Assembly: GCF_024753135.1 (NCBI RefSeq)
Contig: NZ_JANUGP010000003.1
Coordinates: forward strand, 248,001-312,000
Direction: 5' to 3'
Source of the DNA: Streptomyces pyxinicus
GTDB taxonomy: Bacteria > Actinomycetota > Actinomycetes > Streptomycetales > Streptomycetaceae
Length of the DNA: 64,000 bases
Shown: piece by piece, positions 42,143 through 52,608 of the stretch
Position numbering within the stretch: the first letter of the stretch is position 1
Layout: every line of letters begins with the position of its first letter
Translations under genes and position numbers: made by a program
Notes under the pieces: model-generated
Told to the model about the DNA's origin: nothing
The model's input: only the letters and a program-made list of their open reading frames with translations
Database searches by the model: none

Positions 42143-42748
42143 CTAGGCGAAGTTGACGAGCCGGATGTAACGGACCCAGTCCCAGTACGCTCCCGGGTCG
42201 GTGTGATCGGTGCCCGGCACCTGGTAGTGGCCGATGATGTGCTCCCGGTCTCTCGGGATGCCGTATCTGGCGCAGACCGCCGCCGTGAGCTTCGCCGACT
42301 GCTCGTACAGCGCGTTGGTGAAGTAGGCCGGCTGGTCCACCCATCCCTCGTGCTCGATGCCGACGCTGCGGGTGTTGTAGTCCCAGTTGCCCGCGTGCCA
42401 GGCCACGTCGGCCTCGTGGACGCACTGCGCGATGTGCCCGTCGGCCGAGCGGACCAGATAGTGCGCCGACACCTTCTTCGCCGGGTCCTTGAAGATGGCC
42501 AGTGTGTCGGCGTACGTCTCCTGTGTGACATGGATGATCACCCGGTCGACGCCGTAACCGAGTGGGCGGTCCGAGGAGGTGTAGTTGGAGCTGCTCGCCG
42601 GCTGCCACTCGGCTGACGGGTAGTCGACTGCGGAGGTCTGGGCGGTGGCGAGCGGGTCGGAAAGCAGCGCGCAGGGGACCGCGGCCAGTGCCGCGCCTTG
42701 CAGGAGCCGGCGCCTGCTGAGCAGCGGCTTCGAGCGGTGCGTGTCCAT
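42143..42748 (-). CDS. Tat-exported N-acetylmuramoyl-L-alanine amidase (Amidase_2/PGRP type)
   Basis: A 201-residue protein. The N-terminus has a twin-arginine signal (SRRRLLQGAALAAVPCALL, 11-29) with a likely cleavage near ATAQT. The mature part is an amidase_2 domain: zinc-ligand regions VDRVIIHVTQE and HIIGHYQVPGTDHTDPG, substrate segments SAHYLVRSADG and VAWHAGNWDYN, and SVGIEHEGW. It cleaves the bond between MurNAc and the stem peptide outside the membrane. The usual start of the zinc site (IVIHxT) is kept. ATG at 42748 is behind GAAAGGGG. It is paralogous to the larger amidase at the right end of the window. Confidence 0.9.
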   Translation of the reverse strand: MDTHRSKPLLSRRRLLQGAALAAVPCALLSDPLATAQTSAVDYPSAEWQPASSSNYTSSDRPLGYGVDRVIIHVTQETYADTLAIFKDPAKKVSAHYLVRSADGHIAQCVHEADVAWHAGNWDYNTRSVGIEHEGWVDQPAYFTNALYEQSAKLTAAVCARYGIPRDREHIIGHYQVPGTDHTDPGAYWDWVRYIRLVNFA

Positions 42749-43206
42749 CGTGGGGCCCCTTTCGAGGAGTGGGGGACGGGACCATCGAGACCGGCGGAGC
42801 TGTCCGGGGGTGTGGGGGAGTGCTGGAGGGGGTGGGGGCGCGGACGGCCGTAGGTCGGGATCGGCGTGCATGTGCCCCCCCGATCCGTGTCGGCCCGGTG
42901 TGTCTCGTTGCGTGTGGATCGCCTTCGTACGGCTAGCGCTCGCCGGCCGCGCCGGGCCTGGCGGGAGTGCCTCACGCGAATCACGGTACGGCTCGGGCCG
43001 GTTGGGCAGAAGGCCACGCCACGGTTCGGTGGGCAACTCGCCTCTTGTGGACAACTCGGCCACCCGTTCGGGCGAAGCAGGTTGTGGGAGAACAGGCATG
43101 ACTCGGTGTCACCGTGCTGAGGTGACGCCGGGGCCCAGGCATCAGGCCCCGCCGGTCGTCCCGTGCGGGAAGGGACAGGACCGCCGCGAGGGCCGCTCCC
43201 CGAACG
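42749..43206. other. Gene-free region upstream of the amidase
   Basis: 458 bases between the amidase start and the ROK regulator stop. No frame has convincing coding bias. Seen here: a single TTGTGGACAA (43045-43054), which matches one DnaA-box consensus but is isolated, and a short TCCCG-TG-CGGGA dyad near 43158 that may belong to the ROK terminator. The amidase promoter is probably just upstream of 42748. Confidence 0.45.
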
Positions 43207-44415
43207 TCAGGAACGTCCCGCCACAGACGCCGGGTCGTCCAGTACGGCCCGCACGACCGAATGCGCGGCCCCCAGCAGTGGCCCTTCCGAGCCCAGCCCG
43301 GACACCGTCACCGGGCAGGCGGGGCCTGTCGTGCGACCGGTCAGCTCCGCCTCCAGCGATGGCAGCAGCCAAGGTGAGAGCCCGGCCAGGGCACCGCCCA
43401 GCACCACCGTCTCGGGATCGAGCAGGTTCACCGCCCCGGTCAGGGCGATGCCGAGTGCCGTACCGGCGTCCCGAAGAGCGGCCCGTACCCCTTCGTCGCC
43501 CCCTTCGGCCCGCTCCTGCAGCAACCGCACGGTGTCGCCGCGGGGCTCCACACCCGCCGCACGCGACACCGCTTCCTCGCCCGCGTACCGCTCCAGGCAG
43601 CCGCGGCCTCCACAGGCGCAGGCCGGCCCGTCCGGCCGTACGGGCACATGGCCCAGCTCGCCCGCGAAACCGCGGGCGCCGCGCAGCAGATCGCCGTCCA
43701 CGACGATCGCGGCGCCGATGCCGATCTCGGCCGACACGTGCAGGAAGTCGCGCGGTGTGCCGTCGACGAGCCAGAGTTCGGCGAGGGCACCGAAGTTGGC
43801 CTCGTTGTCCACGGTCAGCGGCCAGTCGGCGGGCAGCAGGCCGCCCAGATCGGTGTCGAGCCAGTCGAGGTTCGGGGCGCGGACGACGGTCCGCCCGTCG
43901 CCGGCCACCAGGCCGGGCACGGCCACGGCGAGTCCCGCGGGCCACAGTTCGGCCCGCTCGGCCTCCGCGACGACCCGGTGGATCAACGCTGTCAGATCCT
44001 CCAGCACCGGCCCCGGTGCCCGGCCCCGGTTGCCGCCGTGCCGTACGGCCCGTGCCCGGACCGCCCCGCGCAGGTCGACCGCGCACACGGCGAGGTGATC
44101 GACCCCGATCTCCGCCCCGATGCCGGCCGGACCGCGGTCGCTCACCGTCAGGGCCGAGCCGGGACGCCCCACCCGGGCCGGCCGCTCCGGGCCCAGCTCC
44201 TCCAACAGGCCCGCCCGGATCAGCTCGTCCACCAGCGTCGACACCGCCGCCCGCGTCAGACCGATCCGTGCGGCGACCCCGGCCCGTGACAGCGGCCCCT
44301 CGGCGCTGACGGAGTGCAGCACCCGGGCGAGGTTGCGCCGGCGCATGCCCTGCTGGGTGTCCGGCAGGGCGCGCCCGGTGTTCCTCGGGCGGGTCTCGTG
44401 CGGCGGTGCGGTCAT
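43207..44415 (-). CDS. ROK-family transcriptional regulator (XylR-like repressor)
   Basis: A 402-residue protein. A winged helix lies near the N-terminus (LSRAGVAARIGLTRAAVSTL, about 42-61). A sugar-kinase-like ROK domain follows, with the zinc motif CACGGRGCLERYAG and LTVDNEANFGALAEL. It starts 27 bases after the xylulokinase stop on the same strand and divergently from xylA's unit, so it is the probable xylose-responsive repressor of the xyl genes. A second in-frame Met (MRRRNLARVL) is an alternative start. Confidence 0.9.
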   Translation of the reverse strand: MTAPPHETRPRNTGRALPDTQQGMRRRNLARVLHSVSAEGPLSRAGVAARIGLTRAAVSTLVDELIRAGLLEELGPERPARVGRPGSALTVSDRGPAGIGAEIGVDHLAVCAVDLRGAVRARAVRHGGNRGRAPGPVLEDLTALIHRVVAEAERAELWPAGLAVAVPGLVAGDGRTVVRAPNLDWLDTDLGGLLPADWPLTVDNEANFGALAELWLVDGTPRDFLHVSAEIGIGAAIVVDGDLLRGARGFAGELGHVPVRPDGPACACGGRGCLERYAGEEAVSRAAGVEPRGDTVRLLQERAEGGDEGVRAALRDAGTALGIALTGAVNLLDPETVVLGGALAGLSPWLLPSLEAELTGRTTGPACPVTVSGLGSEGPLLGAAHSVVRAVLDDPASVAGRS

Positions 44416-44442
44416 GCCTCCGTCGATCCTCGTGGTCGGCGC

Positions 44443-45903
44443 TCAGCTCTGCGCGCGCGGCTGGGTCTCGATCCCCTGTTCGAGCAGCGGGGCCGCGTCG
44501 GAGAGTACCCCGGTGATCCGGTCCAGCGTCGCCCCGTCCCGCTGCACGGCCTCCAGCACCGGGCCCGCGGCCGTCTTCCAGCGGCGGGCCACGGCCGCCG
44601 GGTCCTCGCCGGTCAGCAGGCCGGCCGCCTGGGCCGCCGCGCCCAGGGCCACCAGTTCGCCGGCCTCGGGTACCCGCACGGGCCGCCCGGACAGGCGCCG
44701 CACGGTCTGCTGCCAGGCCGTGCCCCGGGCGCCGCCGCCGATCAGCACCAGCGGCGTGCTCCGGTCGGCGTCCTCGTCCAGGACCAGGTCGAGGGCACCG
44801 AGCAGCGCGTGCACCGCGCCGTCGTACGCGGCTTGGAGCAGCTGACCCGGGGTCGTGTCGTGCCGCAACCCGTGCAGCAGGCCCGAGGCGTTCGGCAGGT
44901 TAGGGGTGCGCTCGCCGTCCAGGTAGGGCAGCAGCGTCACCGAGCCGCCCGGCTCGACGGCCTCCCGGTCGCGGCCCAGCAGCGTGGCCACGCGATCCAC
45001 GGCGAGCGTGCAGTTCAGTGTGCAGGCCAGCGGCAGCCAGTCCCCGCGGGCGTCGGCGAACCCCGCCACCGTGCCGGTCGGATCGGCCGGCCGGTGTTCG
45101 GAGACGGCGTACACGGTGCCGGAGGTGCCGAGGCTGAGCACCGGGGTGCCGGGCCGCAGACCGAGCCCCAGGGCCGCCGCCGCGTTGTCCCCGGTGCCCG
45201 GCGCCACCAGGGTGCCCTTGGAGAACGGCAGGTCGTGGCTGTCGCGGACGGTTCCGGCCACCTCGCCCGGACGCACCACGCGGGGCAGCCGCGCGGGGTC
45301 GAGACCGACGTGCGCCAGCGTCTCCTCGTCGTACGCCTCCGTCGCCGAACCCCACCAGCCGGTTCCCGAGGCGTCGCCCCGGTCGGTCGTGCCCTGGCCG
45401 GTGAGGCGCTCGGTGAGGTAGTCGTGGGGGAGCCGTACCGCCCGGGTCGCGCGCGCGGCGTCCGGTTCGTGCTCGGCCAGCCAGGCCCACTTGGCCACCG
45501 TGAACGACGCTCCCGGCACGCTGCCGGTGCGTTCCGCCCAGGCCTTCGGGCCGCCCCGTTCCGCCACCAGCCGGCGGGCCTGGGGCGCCGAGCGCACGTC
45601 GTTCCACAGCAGCGCCGGACGCACCGGTTCGCCGCGCTCGTCCAGCGTGACCAGGCCGTGCTGCTGGCCTCCGATCGACACCGCCGCCGCCTCGCGGGCC
45701 GCGTCACCGCACTGCGCCAGGGCCGCGCGCAGGGCGTCCCACCACTGACGGGGATCACTCTCGCGGCCCGCGCCCGCGGACACGCTGTGCGGCGCCTGGC
45801 CGCGCGCCACCACCTGACCGGTGGCCGCGTCGACGACCAGCGCTTTCGTGGACTGGGTGGACGTGTCCACGCCGACGACGAGCGGACCCTCGGCTGCTGA
45901 CAT
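44443..45903 (-). CDS. xylB: Xylulokinase
   Basis: A 486-residue FGGY-family sugar kinase phosphorylating D-xylulose with ATP. VGVDTSTQSTKALVVD starts the N-terminal phosphate loop. GGQQHGLVTLD, WNDVRS, and the second ATP-binding region LSLGTSGTVYAVSE with the C-terminal IGGGARGTAWQQ are typical. ATG at 45903 follows GGAAAGGGAG. It is divergent from xylA across 122 bases and followed by the ROK regulator. The pair converts xylose to xylulose 5-phosphate for the pentose phosphate pathway. Confidence 0.95.
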   Translation of the reverse strand: MSAAEGPLVVGVDTSTQSTKALVVDAATGQVVARGQAPHSVSAGAGRESDPRQWWDALRAALAQCGDAAREAAAVSIGGQQHGLVTLDERGEPVRPALLWNDVRSAPQARRLVAERGGPKAWAERTGSVPGASFTVAKWAWLAEHEPDAARATRAVRLPHDYLTERLTGQGTTDRGDASGTGWWGSATEAYDEETLAHVGLDPARLPRVVRPGEVAGTVRDSHDLPFSKGTLVAPGTGDNAAAALGLGLRPGTPVLSLGTSGTVYAVSEHRPADPTGTVAGFADARGDWLPLACTLNCTLAVDRVATLLGRDREAVEPGGSVTLLPYLDGERTPNLPNASGLLHGLRHDTTPGQLLQAAYDGAVHALLGALDLVLDEDADRSTPLVLIGGGARGTAWQQTVRRLSGRPVRVPEAGELVALGAAAQAAGLLTGEDPAAVARRWKTAAGPVLEAVQRDGATLDRITGVLSDAAPLLEQGIETQPRAQS

Positions 45904-47192
<1,289 letters not shown>

Positions 47193-47398
47193 CGGCGGCG
47201 CCCAGCGCGACACCGGGGCGGGCGGGAGGAGGGCCGGGCGTAGGGACGCGCGACACCGAGTCCCCTGTGCAGCTCTGCCCCGGGGCGCCCACTAAGGGAC
47301 GGGCTCGGGGATGTCTCAGGGGCGCGGTGCGGAACCGTGGAAGCGGGGGAGGCGTTCTCACAGCAGGAAGCGGCAACAGCCGTGAAGGAGGGACACGC

Positions 47399-47581
47399 AT
47401 GTCCAACAACGCGAAGGTCGCCGTCGGCGGTGTGGCGGTCGGACTCATCCTGCTGATATGGCTGCCCTGGTGGGTGGCGTTCCTGATCGTGGTGGGCGTC
47501 CCGGTGGCGGCCTACCTGGCGCTGGACCCCTCGCAGCGCCGCAGGCTGCGCAGGATCAGCCGCAAGGAACTGGGCCGCTGA
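47399..47581 (+). CDS. Small membrane protein (60 residues)
   Basis: ATG at 47399 with a strong GAAGGAGGGACACGC ribosome site. One long hydrophobic stretch, or two close ones (GVAVGLILLIWLPWWVAFLI then VVGVPVAAYLAL), is followed by a basic tail (SQRRRLRRISRKELGR). It is probably a hairpin or single-span inner membrane protein with a cytoplasmic positive end. It has no recognised family. It stands alone downstream of xylA after a 206-base gap in which nothing else was seen. Confidence 0.75.
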   Translation: MSNNAKVAVGGVAVGLILLIWLPWWVAFLIVVGVPVAAYLALDPSQRRRLRRISRKELGR

Positions 47582-47654
47582 CCGGACAGCCGGCACCCTC
47601 GGCCCACCTCGCCCCTGCCGAAACGCCCGCACCCCGGTCGCAGGCGTACCCACC

Positions 47655-48518
47655 TCACACGGGGCGTACGGCCAGCTTGTCCAGCGCTTCCAGCAGACCC
47701 GGCAGCTCGGGGCCCCGGCCGATCGGACGGACCTCGCGCGGCTCCTCGTCGAGCAGCACGAACGCGATGTCGTCGGTGCGGGCGACGATCGACCAGCCCG
47801 GTCCGTCGGCGCGCAGCGTCCGCGCATCGCCGGGCGCGAACGACGAGCGGATCCGGCCGAGCGGCGGCGGCGAGGTGATGTACGCGCGCGCCTCCGCGAG
47901 GACTCGCCGGACACCAGGGTGGCCGCCCTTCGGAGGTGTGTCTCCGGCCGGCGGCGCGGACTCAGGCGCTGTCTCGGCCGGTGGCGTGGACGGAGCCTGC
48001 TCGCCCGGCGCGGCGAAGTCGTCGCCGTTCAGCTGATCGCGCCACGCGGACCAGCGCAGCGCTATCTCGTCGGCACCCAACCTCCGTTGGGCGGAGCCCC
48101 AGGAGGCGGTGTCCGCAGGGGTGAGCGGAGGCCGGTCGGTGACCTCGGGCGGGGGATCGTGCGGGGCGGGGACGCCGGGCGCCGCCACGGCGACCGCCAG
48201 CGGCCAGCCCGGCAGCGCGGACACGACCGAGCGCTCGTCCGGCGACAGGTCGTACTCCATGCCGCAGTCCCATGACGCGATGGCCACGGCCACCAGGGAG
48301 ACATCGTCGACGACGACCGTCCAACGGGCGCCCTCGCCGTCCTGGCCGAGCACCAGACCGTAACCATCGGCACGGGGCGCTAGCCCCAGCGCCGCGCACG
48401 CCTCCGGATAGTCGTCGCCCAGCACGCTCGGAAACTGCGCCGGCGTGAGCAGCACCGCCGTCAGCACGTACAACGCATCGTCCGCGGCGGCGACGGCCTC
48501 ACGGTCCGTTTCGGCCAT
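47655..48518 (-). CDS. Hypothetical Streptomyces protein, SMI1/immunity-like layout uncertain
   Basis: A 287-residue soluble acidic protein. Two globular parts (about 1-110 and 215-287) are separated by a Pro/Ala-rich linker (GEQAPSTPPAETAPESAPPA, about 175-194). ATG at 48518 is behind GGGAGG; an upstream in-frame Met has no ribosome site. Both ends contain similar strands (RWTVVVDDVSLVAVAI, then GWSIVARTDDIAFVLL), hinting at an internal duplication of one domain. I do not recognise a family function. Confidence 0.75.
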   Translation of the reverse strand: MAETDREAVAAADDALYVLTAVLLTPAQFPSVLGDDYPEACAALGLAPRADGYGLVLGQDGEGARWTVVVDDVSLVAVAIASWDCGMEYDLSPDERSVVSALPGWPLAVAVAAPGVPAPHDPPPEVTDRPPLTPADTASWGSAQRRLGADEIALRWSAWRDQLNGDDFAAPGEQAPSTPPAETAPESAPPAGDTPPKGGHPGVRRVLAEARAYITSPPPLGRIRSSFAPGDARTLRADGPGWSIVARTDDIAFVLLDEEPREVRPIGRGPELPGLLEALDKLAVRPV

Positions 48519-48659
48519 CCCAGCCTCCCGAGTGGTTGGTCCAACGGCGCGCACCTTAATGCCCGGGGACGGCCCTTGTCACGACTCCGGACACCGTGCG
48601 GAGCTGCAGTTTTCCACCTGGAGAGGGGCGAAACGACCATGGCGGGCAGATGCCGTCCG

Positions 48660-48965
48660 TCAGGCGGCGGGCAGCCCGAGGAGGGCGCGGGCCACGGCGT
48701 CGGGCGACTCGTCGCGCTCCCGCGCCAGGACGGCGACCCCCCGGCACGCCGGCTCGCTCACACCGAAGGACAGTGCCTCCGGCGACACCCGGCCCGCCGC
48801 CTCGTCGATCCGAGGCTGGTCGTCCGCCGTGCGGGCCGCGACATAGACGGCCGCCGCTTCGAACAGGTTGTGTGCACGCCGCTGTCCGGCGGGATCCGGC
48901 CGCACGCGTGCGGGGCTGCGAAACCTGGCGGCGTACTTACGGATCATCCCGAACACGCGTGCCAC
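48660..48965 (-). CDS. Small hypothetical protein (101 residues)
   Basis: It starts with GTG at 48965 (or ATG at 48947, MIRKYAARF). Basic N-terminus; the central helix LFEAAAVYVAARTADDQPRI and C-terminal ALLGLPAA are alanine-rich with good GC3. No family was recognised. It lies between the preceding hypothetical gene and the MpaB-type oxygenase. Confidence 0.5.
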   Translation of the reverse strand: MARVFGMIRKYAARFRSPARVRPDPAGQRRAHNLFEAAAVYVAARTADDQPRIDEAAGRVSPEALSFGVSEPACRGVAVLARERDESPDAVARALLGLPAA

Positions 48966-49052
48966 CTTTCCCTGGACCGGGTCGTCACCGATCGCTCATC
49001 TGCTGTCCCTCACCGTAGGGTTGACGTTCCGACGGCAGAAGGGGGCGACGCG

Positions 49053-49958
49053 GTGAAGCGTTTCGAGCGGCTCGGGCACATCCGCCGGCTTGACCCGGTG
49101 GCGGACGCGCACGAGATCTACCGTCTCAGTACGGCGTTCGAATTTCCCTGGGACTACACGCGCGCCCTGGAACTGGCCCTGTACCGCACCTACGCGGTGC
49201 CGAGCATCGGACGTCTCCTCGCACGGACGGCGGAACTCACCGAGCGCACGCAGAAGCGGTACGACGACACCTCCCTGCTCCTCGACACCGTCGTGGAACA
49301 CGGTTTCGCCTCGGACGAAGGGCGTACCGCGATCCGTCGCATCAACCAGATGCACCGCAGCTACGACATCGGCGACGACGACATGCGCTATGTCCTCAGC
49401 ACGTTCGTCGTGGTACCCAGGCGCTGGATCGACGCCTACGGCTGGCGGCGCCTGTCCCGGCATGAGGTCGTCGCCTCCGCCGAGTACTACCGCACCCTCG
49501 GCCGGCACCTGGGCATCCCGGACATCCCCGAGACCTACGAGGAGTTCGAGGCACTCCTGGATTCCTACGAGGAGGCCCACTTCGGCTGGGACGAGAAGGC
49601 CCGGCAGGTCTCCGACGCGACCCTCACCCTGATGGCGTCCTGGTATCCGCGCCCCCTGGCACCGCTGCTGCGCACCGCGACCCTCGCCCTGCTCGACGAG
49701 CCCCTGCTGCGTGCCTTCCGCTACCGCCCACCCGGCGCGAACACCACGGCGCTCGTCCGCCGCGCGGTCCGCACCCGAGGCCGGCTCGTACGCCTGCTGC
49801 CACCCCGGAGCACCCCGCACTTCGCCCGCCAGAACCGGGAGATCAAGGGCTACCCGAACGGCTATCGGGTGACTGACCTGGGTACTCACCCGGTTCCGGG
49901 ACTGGGCGGCTGCCCCGTCCGACGGCGGGACGCCTCAGCGGCCGACCCGGTCGAGTGA
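49053..49958 (+). CDS. MpaB/latex-clearing-type oxygenase family protein (DUF2236)
   Basis: A 301-residue, mostly helical protein starting with GTG behind AGAAGGGGG. It matches the oxygenase MpaB / rubber oxygenase (Lcp-like) family. Family hallmarks are RTAELTERTQKRYDDT, the histidine-containing INQMHRSYDIGDDDMRY (heme or metal ligands), VVPRRWIDAYGWRR and FGWDEKARQVSD. The family oxidatively cleaves or modifies hydrophobic substrates; the specific substrate is unknown. It stands alone and does not seem linked to the neighbouring genes. Confidence 0.8.
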   Translation: MKRFERLGHIRRLDPVADAHEIYRLSTAFEFPWDYTRALELALYRTYAVPSIGRLLARTAELTERTQKRYDDTSLLLDTVVEHGFASDEGRTAIRRINQMHRSYDIGDDDMRYVLSTFVVVPRRWIDAYGWRRLSRHEVVASAEYYRTLGRHLGIPDIPETYEEFEALLDSYEEAHFGWDEKARQVSDATLTLMASWYPRPLAPLLRTATLALLDEPLLRAFRYRPPGANTTALVRRAVRTRGRLVRLLPPRSTPHFARQNREIKGYPNGYRVTDLGTHPVPGLGGCPVRRRDASAADPVE

Positions 49959-50123
49959 TGCCGGCGGGTCGTCGCCAGGCCAGTTCGGGCGCGGACGCGG
50001 TCGCCGTCGTCCTCGACGCGGAGGATATGCGCGCGTGCTGGAAGCCGTCGGCCCGCTGTGGGCTCCCCCATCCTCGACGCCTGTGTGGCAGCCGTCGTCG
50101 GAGCCGGCTGACGCACGTCGGCC

Positions 50124-50723
50124 TCAGTCCGCGCGCACCGCGAGAGCCAGGAAGCGGTTGGCCTCGTCGGTGTAGGACGTCATATGCCATCCGGAACGAG
50201 TCAGGAGGGGGCCCAGATTCGCCTCGGCTCGCAGATCGTCCGGGGTGATCTGCCGGCCCTGGCGCGCCGCGAGGGCGGCTCGGCCGATGGGATGGAAGAG
50301 TGCGAGTGTGCCGCCCGCCCGTACCGTGCGCGCCAGTTCCCGCAGATTCTCCGCCGGGTGCGGCAGGTGGGCGATCAGGCCGGCGGCGAACACGGCGTCC
50401 AGGGCCCCCGACCGCAGCGGCAGCGCGGACACGTCAGCCAGTATCAGGCGTCCCTCCCGGCCCCGGCCCGCCCGCACGGCCGCCTTCAGCATTGCCGGCG
50501 TCAGGTCGGCGCCGAGCACCACCCCCGAGGCGCCCACGGCCGCACGCAGTGACGGAAGGGCGCGCCCCGTGCCGCAGCCCGCGTCCAGTACCCGGTCACC
50601 GGTCCGCAGCCCGAGGTCGGCGACGGCGGCGGCGAAAGCGGGAGCGTCGTCGGGGAACCTGCTGTCCCAGTCGGCGGCGCGGGCGCCGAAGAACTCCTGG
50701 ACGTGTGTGTGGTCGAGGCTCAT
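50124..50723 (-). CDS. Class I SAM-dependent methyltransferase
   Basis: A 199-residue methyltransferase_11-type protein. Motif I is VLDAGCGTGRALPSL (about 45-59), then LGADLTPAMLKAA, ILADVSALPLRSG and VFAAGLIAHLP (motifs II-III), with RAGGTLALFHP as the post-III strand. ATG at 50723 lies across a 152-base divergent region from the DUF742 gene. The substrate is unknown, and no link to the biosynthetic cluster 13 kb away is apparent. Confidence 0.85.
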   Translation of the reverse strand: MSLDHTHVQEFFGARAADWDSRFPDDAPAFAAAVADLGLRTGDRVLDAGCGTGRALPSLRAAVGASGVVLGADLTPAMLKAAVRAGRGREGRLILADVSALPLRSGALDAVFAAGLIAHLPHPAENLRELARTVRAGGTLALFHPIGRAALAARQGRQITPDDLRAEANLGPLLTRSGWHMTSYTDEANRFLALAVRAD

Positions 50724-50875
50724 GTCCGAAATGATCCCGCACTGTCGCGCGGAACGTGCGGGTGCTCAAGCCCGGACATGAAACAGTCCCTGGGTTGTCT
50801 TTCTACGTCGGATCCCAGCACGTTCAGAAATGTGTGCTCCTGGCGCGCGCCTGCTCCGGCTAGCGTCCCGGACCG

Positions 50876-51286
50876 ATGACCGAGAACAGGCGTGGCGGGC
50901 CAGGGGGCACGGGCAGCGAGTGGTACGACGGTGAGGCCGGCCCCCTGGTCCGCCCGTACGCCGCGACGGACGGCCGTCTCCGGCCGGTGACTGCCGGCGC
51001 GCGCATCGACCTGCTCGCGCTCGTGACCCTCGATCCCGCCGGGTCCCGGCCGGGTGACATCGCTCTCGGCCCCGAGCACCGCGGCCTGCTCAGGCTGTGC
51101 CGGACAAGGAACCAGTCGGTCGCGGAACTCGCGACGGAATCGGGCCTGCCCGTCGGCGTCGTCAGGGTGCTCCTCGGCGATCTCCTGCGACTCGGCTGCG
51201 TCACACTGAGTCCTCCCGCGCTCCCGGTACGGCTGACCGACGACCGCGTCGTGCGTGAGGTCATCGCGGGACTGCGGGCGCTGTAG
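50876..51286 (+). CDS. DUF742 conservon protein (CvnC-like)
   Basis: A 136-residue protein of the DUF742 family: EWYDGEAGPLVRPYAATDGR (N-terminal hallmark), RHxGLL-type HRGLLRLCRTRNQSVAELA, a winged-helix-like LPVGVVRVLLGDLLRLGCV and a short tail. In Streptomyces conservons it works with a roadblock protein and a Ras-like GTPase downstream of a sensor kinase. Here the GTPase gene follows, but no kinase is next to it. Confidence 0.85.
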   Translation: MTENRRGGPGGTGSEWYDGEAGPLVRPYAATDGRLRPVTAGARIDLLALVTLDPAGSRPGDIALGPEHRGLLRLCRTRNQSVAELATESGLPVGVVRVLLGDLLRLGCVTLSPPALPVRLTDDRVVREVIAGLRAL

Positions 51287-51383
51287 GCGACCGATCGCAA
51301 GCCGCCCTGCGGCGTCCGGGACCGTGCGGGTTACGCCCCCGACCGGACGGAACTCGGTCACATGTGGTGCGTTCCGGTCCAAT

Positions 51384-51397
51384 CACCCGAAAGGGTG
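51384..51397 (+). promoter_or_regulatory. Small hairpin with GNRA-type loop before the GTPase gene
   Basis: CACCC and GGGTG close a GAAA tetraloop; CAAT upstream and ATTG downstream can extend it across a bulge. It is inside the 190-base gap between the DUF742 and GTPase genes, which is long for a conservon. It may be a transcript stability or attenuation element. Confidence 0.3.
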
Positions 51398-51476
51398 GCC
51401 GGATTGTCATGATGCTGACTTCGCCTCCGGAGTACGCGGACGTCCGTCCCAGCCGGCCCTTCCGAGAGAAGTGATC

Positions 51477-52079
51477 ATGACCTCCGAGCACGCCGACGCC
51501 GTCCGCGACACCGACGCCCTGACGCTGAAGATACTGGTCGCGGGCGGATTCGGAGTCGGCAAGACGACGCTGGTGAGCGCCGTCAGCGAGATCCGGCCGC
51601 TGCGCACCGAGGAACGGCTCAGCGAGGCCGGCCGGCTGGTGGACGACACCGACGGGGTGGCCCGGAAGGTGACCACGACCGTGGCCATGGACTTCGGACG
51701 CATCACCATCCACTCGGGCCTCTCCCTCTACCTGTTCGGGACACCGGGGCAGGACCGCTTCTGGTTCCTGTGGAACGAATTGGCCGAGGGGGCACTCGGT
51801 GCTGTGGTACTCGCGGACACCAGGCGCCTGGAGGACTGCTTCCCCGCCGTCGACTTCTTCGAGTACCGGCGCATCCCGTTCGTGGTGGCCGTCAACTGCT
51901 TCGCGGGAACCCGCGCCTACGGCGCCCACGACGTCTCGCGGGCCCTCGACCTGGACCAGGGCACTCCCGTCGTCCTGTGCGACGCGCGGGACCGGGACTC
52001 CGGCAAGGAGGTCCTGGTCCGGCTCGTCGAGTACGCCGGGCGGATGCACACCGCCCGGCTCCTGGACTCGGTGGGCTGA
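51477..52079 (+). CDS. Conservon GTPase (CvnD-like)
   Basis: A 200-residue small GTPase: P-loop GGFGVGKTTL (about 19-28), LFGTPGQDRFWFLWN as switch II, and VAVNCFAG in place of NKxD, as usual for conservon GTPases. ATG at 51477 is behind GAGAGAAG. It is a cytoplasmic or membrane-associated signalling switch controlled by roadblock proteins, linked in Streptomyces to development and secondary metabolism. The direct target is unknown. Confidence 0.9.
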   Translation: MTSEHADAVRDTDALTLKILVAGGFGVGKTTLVSAVSEIRPLRTEERLSEAGRLVDDTDGVARKVTTTVAMDFGRITIHSGLSLYLFGTPGQDRFWFLWNELAEGALGAVVLADTRRLEDCFPAVDFFEYRRIPFVVAVNCFAGTRAYGAHDVSRALDLDQGTPVVLCDARDRDSGKEVLVRLVEYAGRMHTARLLDSVG

Positions 52080-52086
52080 ATGGGGC

Positions 52087-52515
52087 TCAGGCCGCCAGGT
52101 TCTTCACGGCGGCGACCTTGTCGACGGTCATGCGGACCAGCAGCTCTCCCGGAACACCGTTGCGGGCGCCGTACTCCTCGGCCCGGTCGTCGCCCATGTA
52201 CCGGGCGGCGATCCGGGTGGCCCATTGCCGTACGTCGTCCAGGTCGTCTGACAGGCGGGCACGGCCGGTCAGCACCACGAAGTGGAACGGGGGCCGGTCG
52301 TCGTCCACGCACAACGCGACGCGGCTGTCACGGGCCAGATTGCGCCCCTTCACGGTGTCCGCGCCCGTGTTGAACACCAGTTCGTCCCCGTCCATCAGGA
52401 ACCAGATCGGCGCCACATGCGGGCTGCCATCGGCGCGAACGGTGGACAGCTTGCCGGTGCGGGTGCCCTCCGAGACGAACGCCCGCCACTCCTCGTCGGT
52501 CATCTTCTCTGCCAT
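52087..52515 (-). CDS. PPOX-class F420/flavin-binding oxidoreductase
   Basis: A 142-residue split beta-barrel protein. MTDEEWRAFVSEGTRTGKLSTV and DGSPHVAPIWFLMDGDELVF mark the PPOX family; GRNLARDSRVALCVDDDRPP fits the flavin/F420-binding subgroup. It is convergent with the GTPase gene (7-base gap) and splits the conservon pair from the roadblock gene. It probably reduces an unknown substrate with F420H2. Confidence 0.85.
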   Translation of the reverse strand: MAEKMTDEEWRAFVSEGTRTGKLSTVRADGSPHVAPIWFLMDGDELVFNTGADTVKGRNLARDSRVALCVDDDRPPFHFVVLTGRARLSDDLDDVRQWATRIAARYMGDDRAEEYGARNGVPGELLVRMTVDKVAAVKNLAA

Positions 52516-52608
52516 GCCCCCATCCTCCTTGCCCGCGCGCCGGTCGTGGGGAAGGCTGGCGGGGGGAGTTCCTCCTGTCAGGGGGAGACGTCACACGGGG
52601 AGAGGGAC

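Noticed and set aside
43045..43054. TTGTGGACAA, a consensus-like DnaA box
   Set aside because: It is isolated; no cluster of boxes, AT-rich element or dnaA/dnaN genes are near, so it is not an origin.
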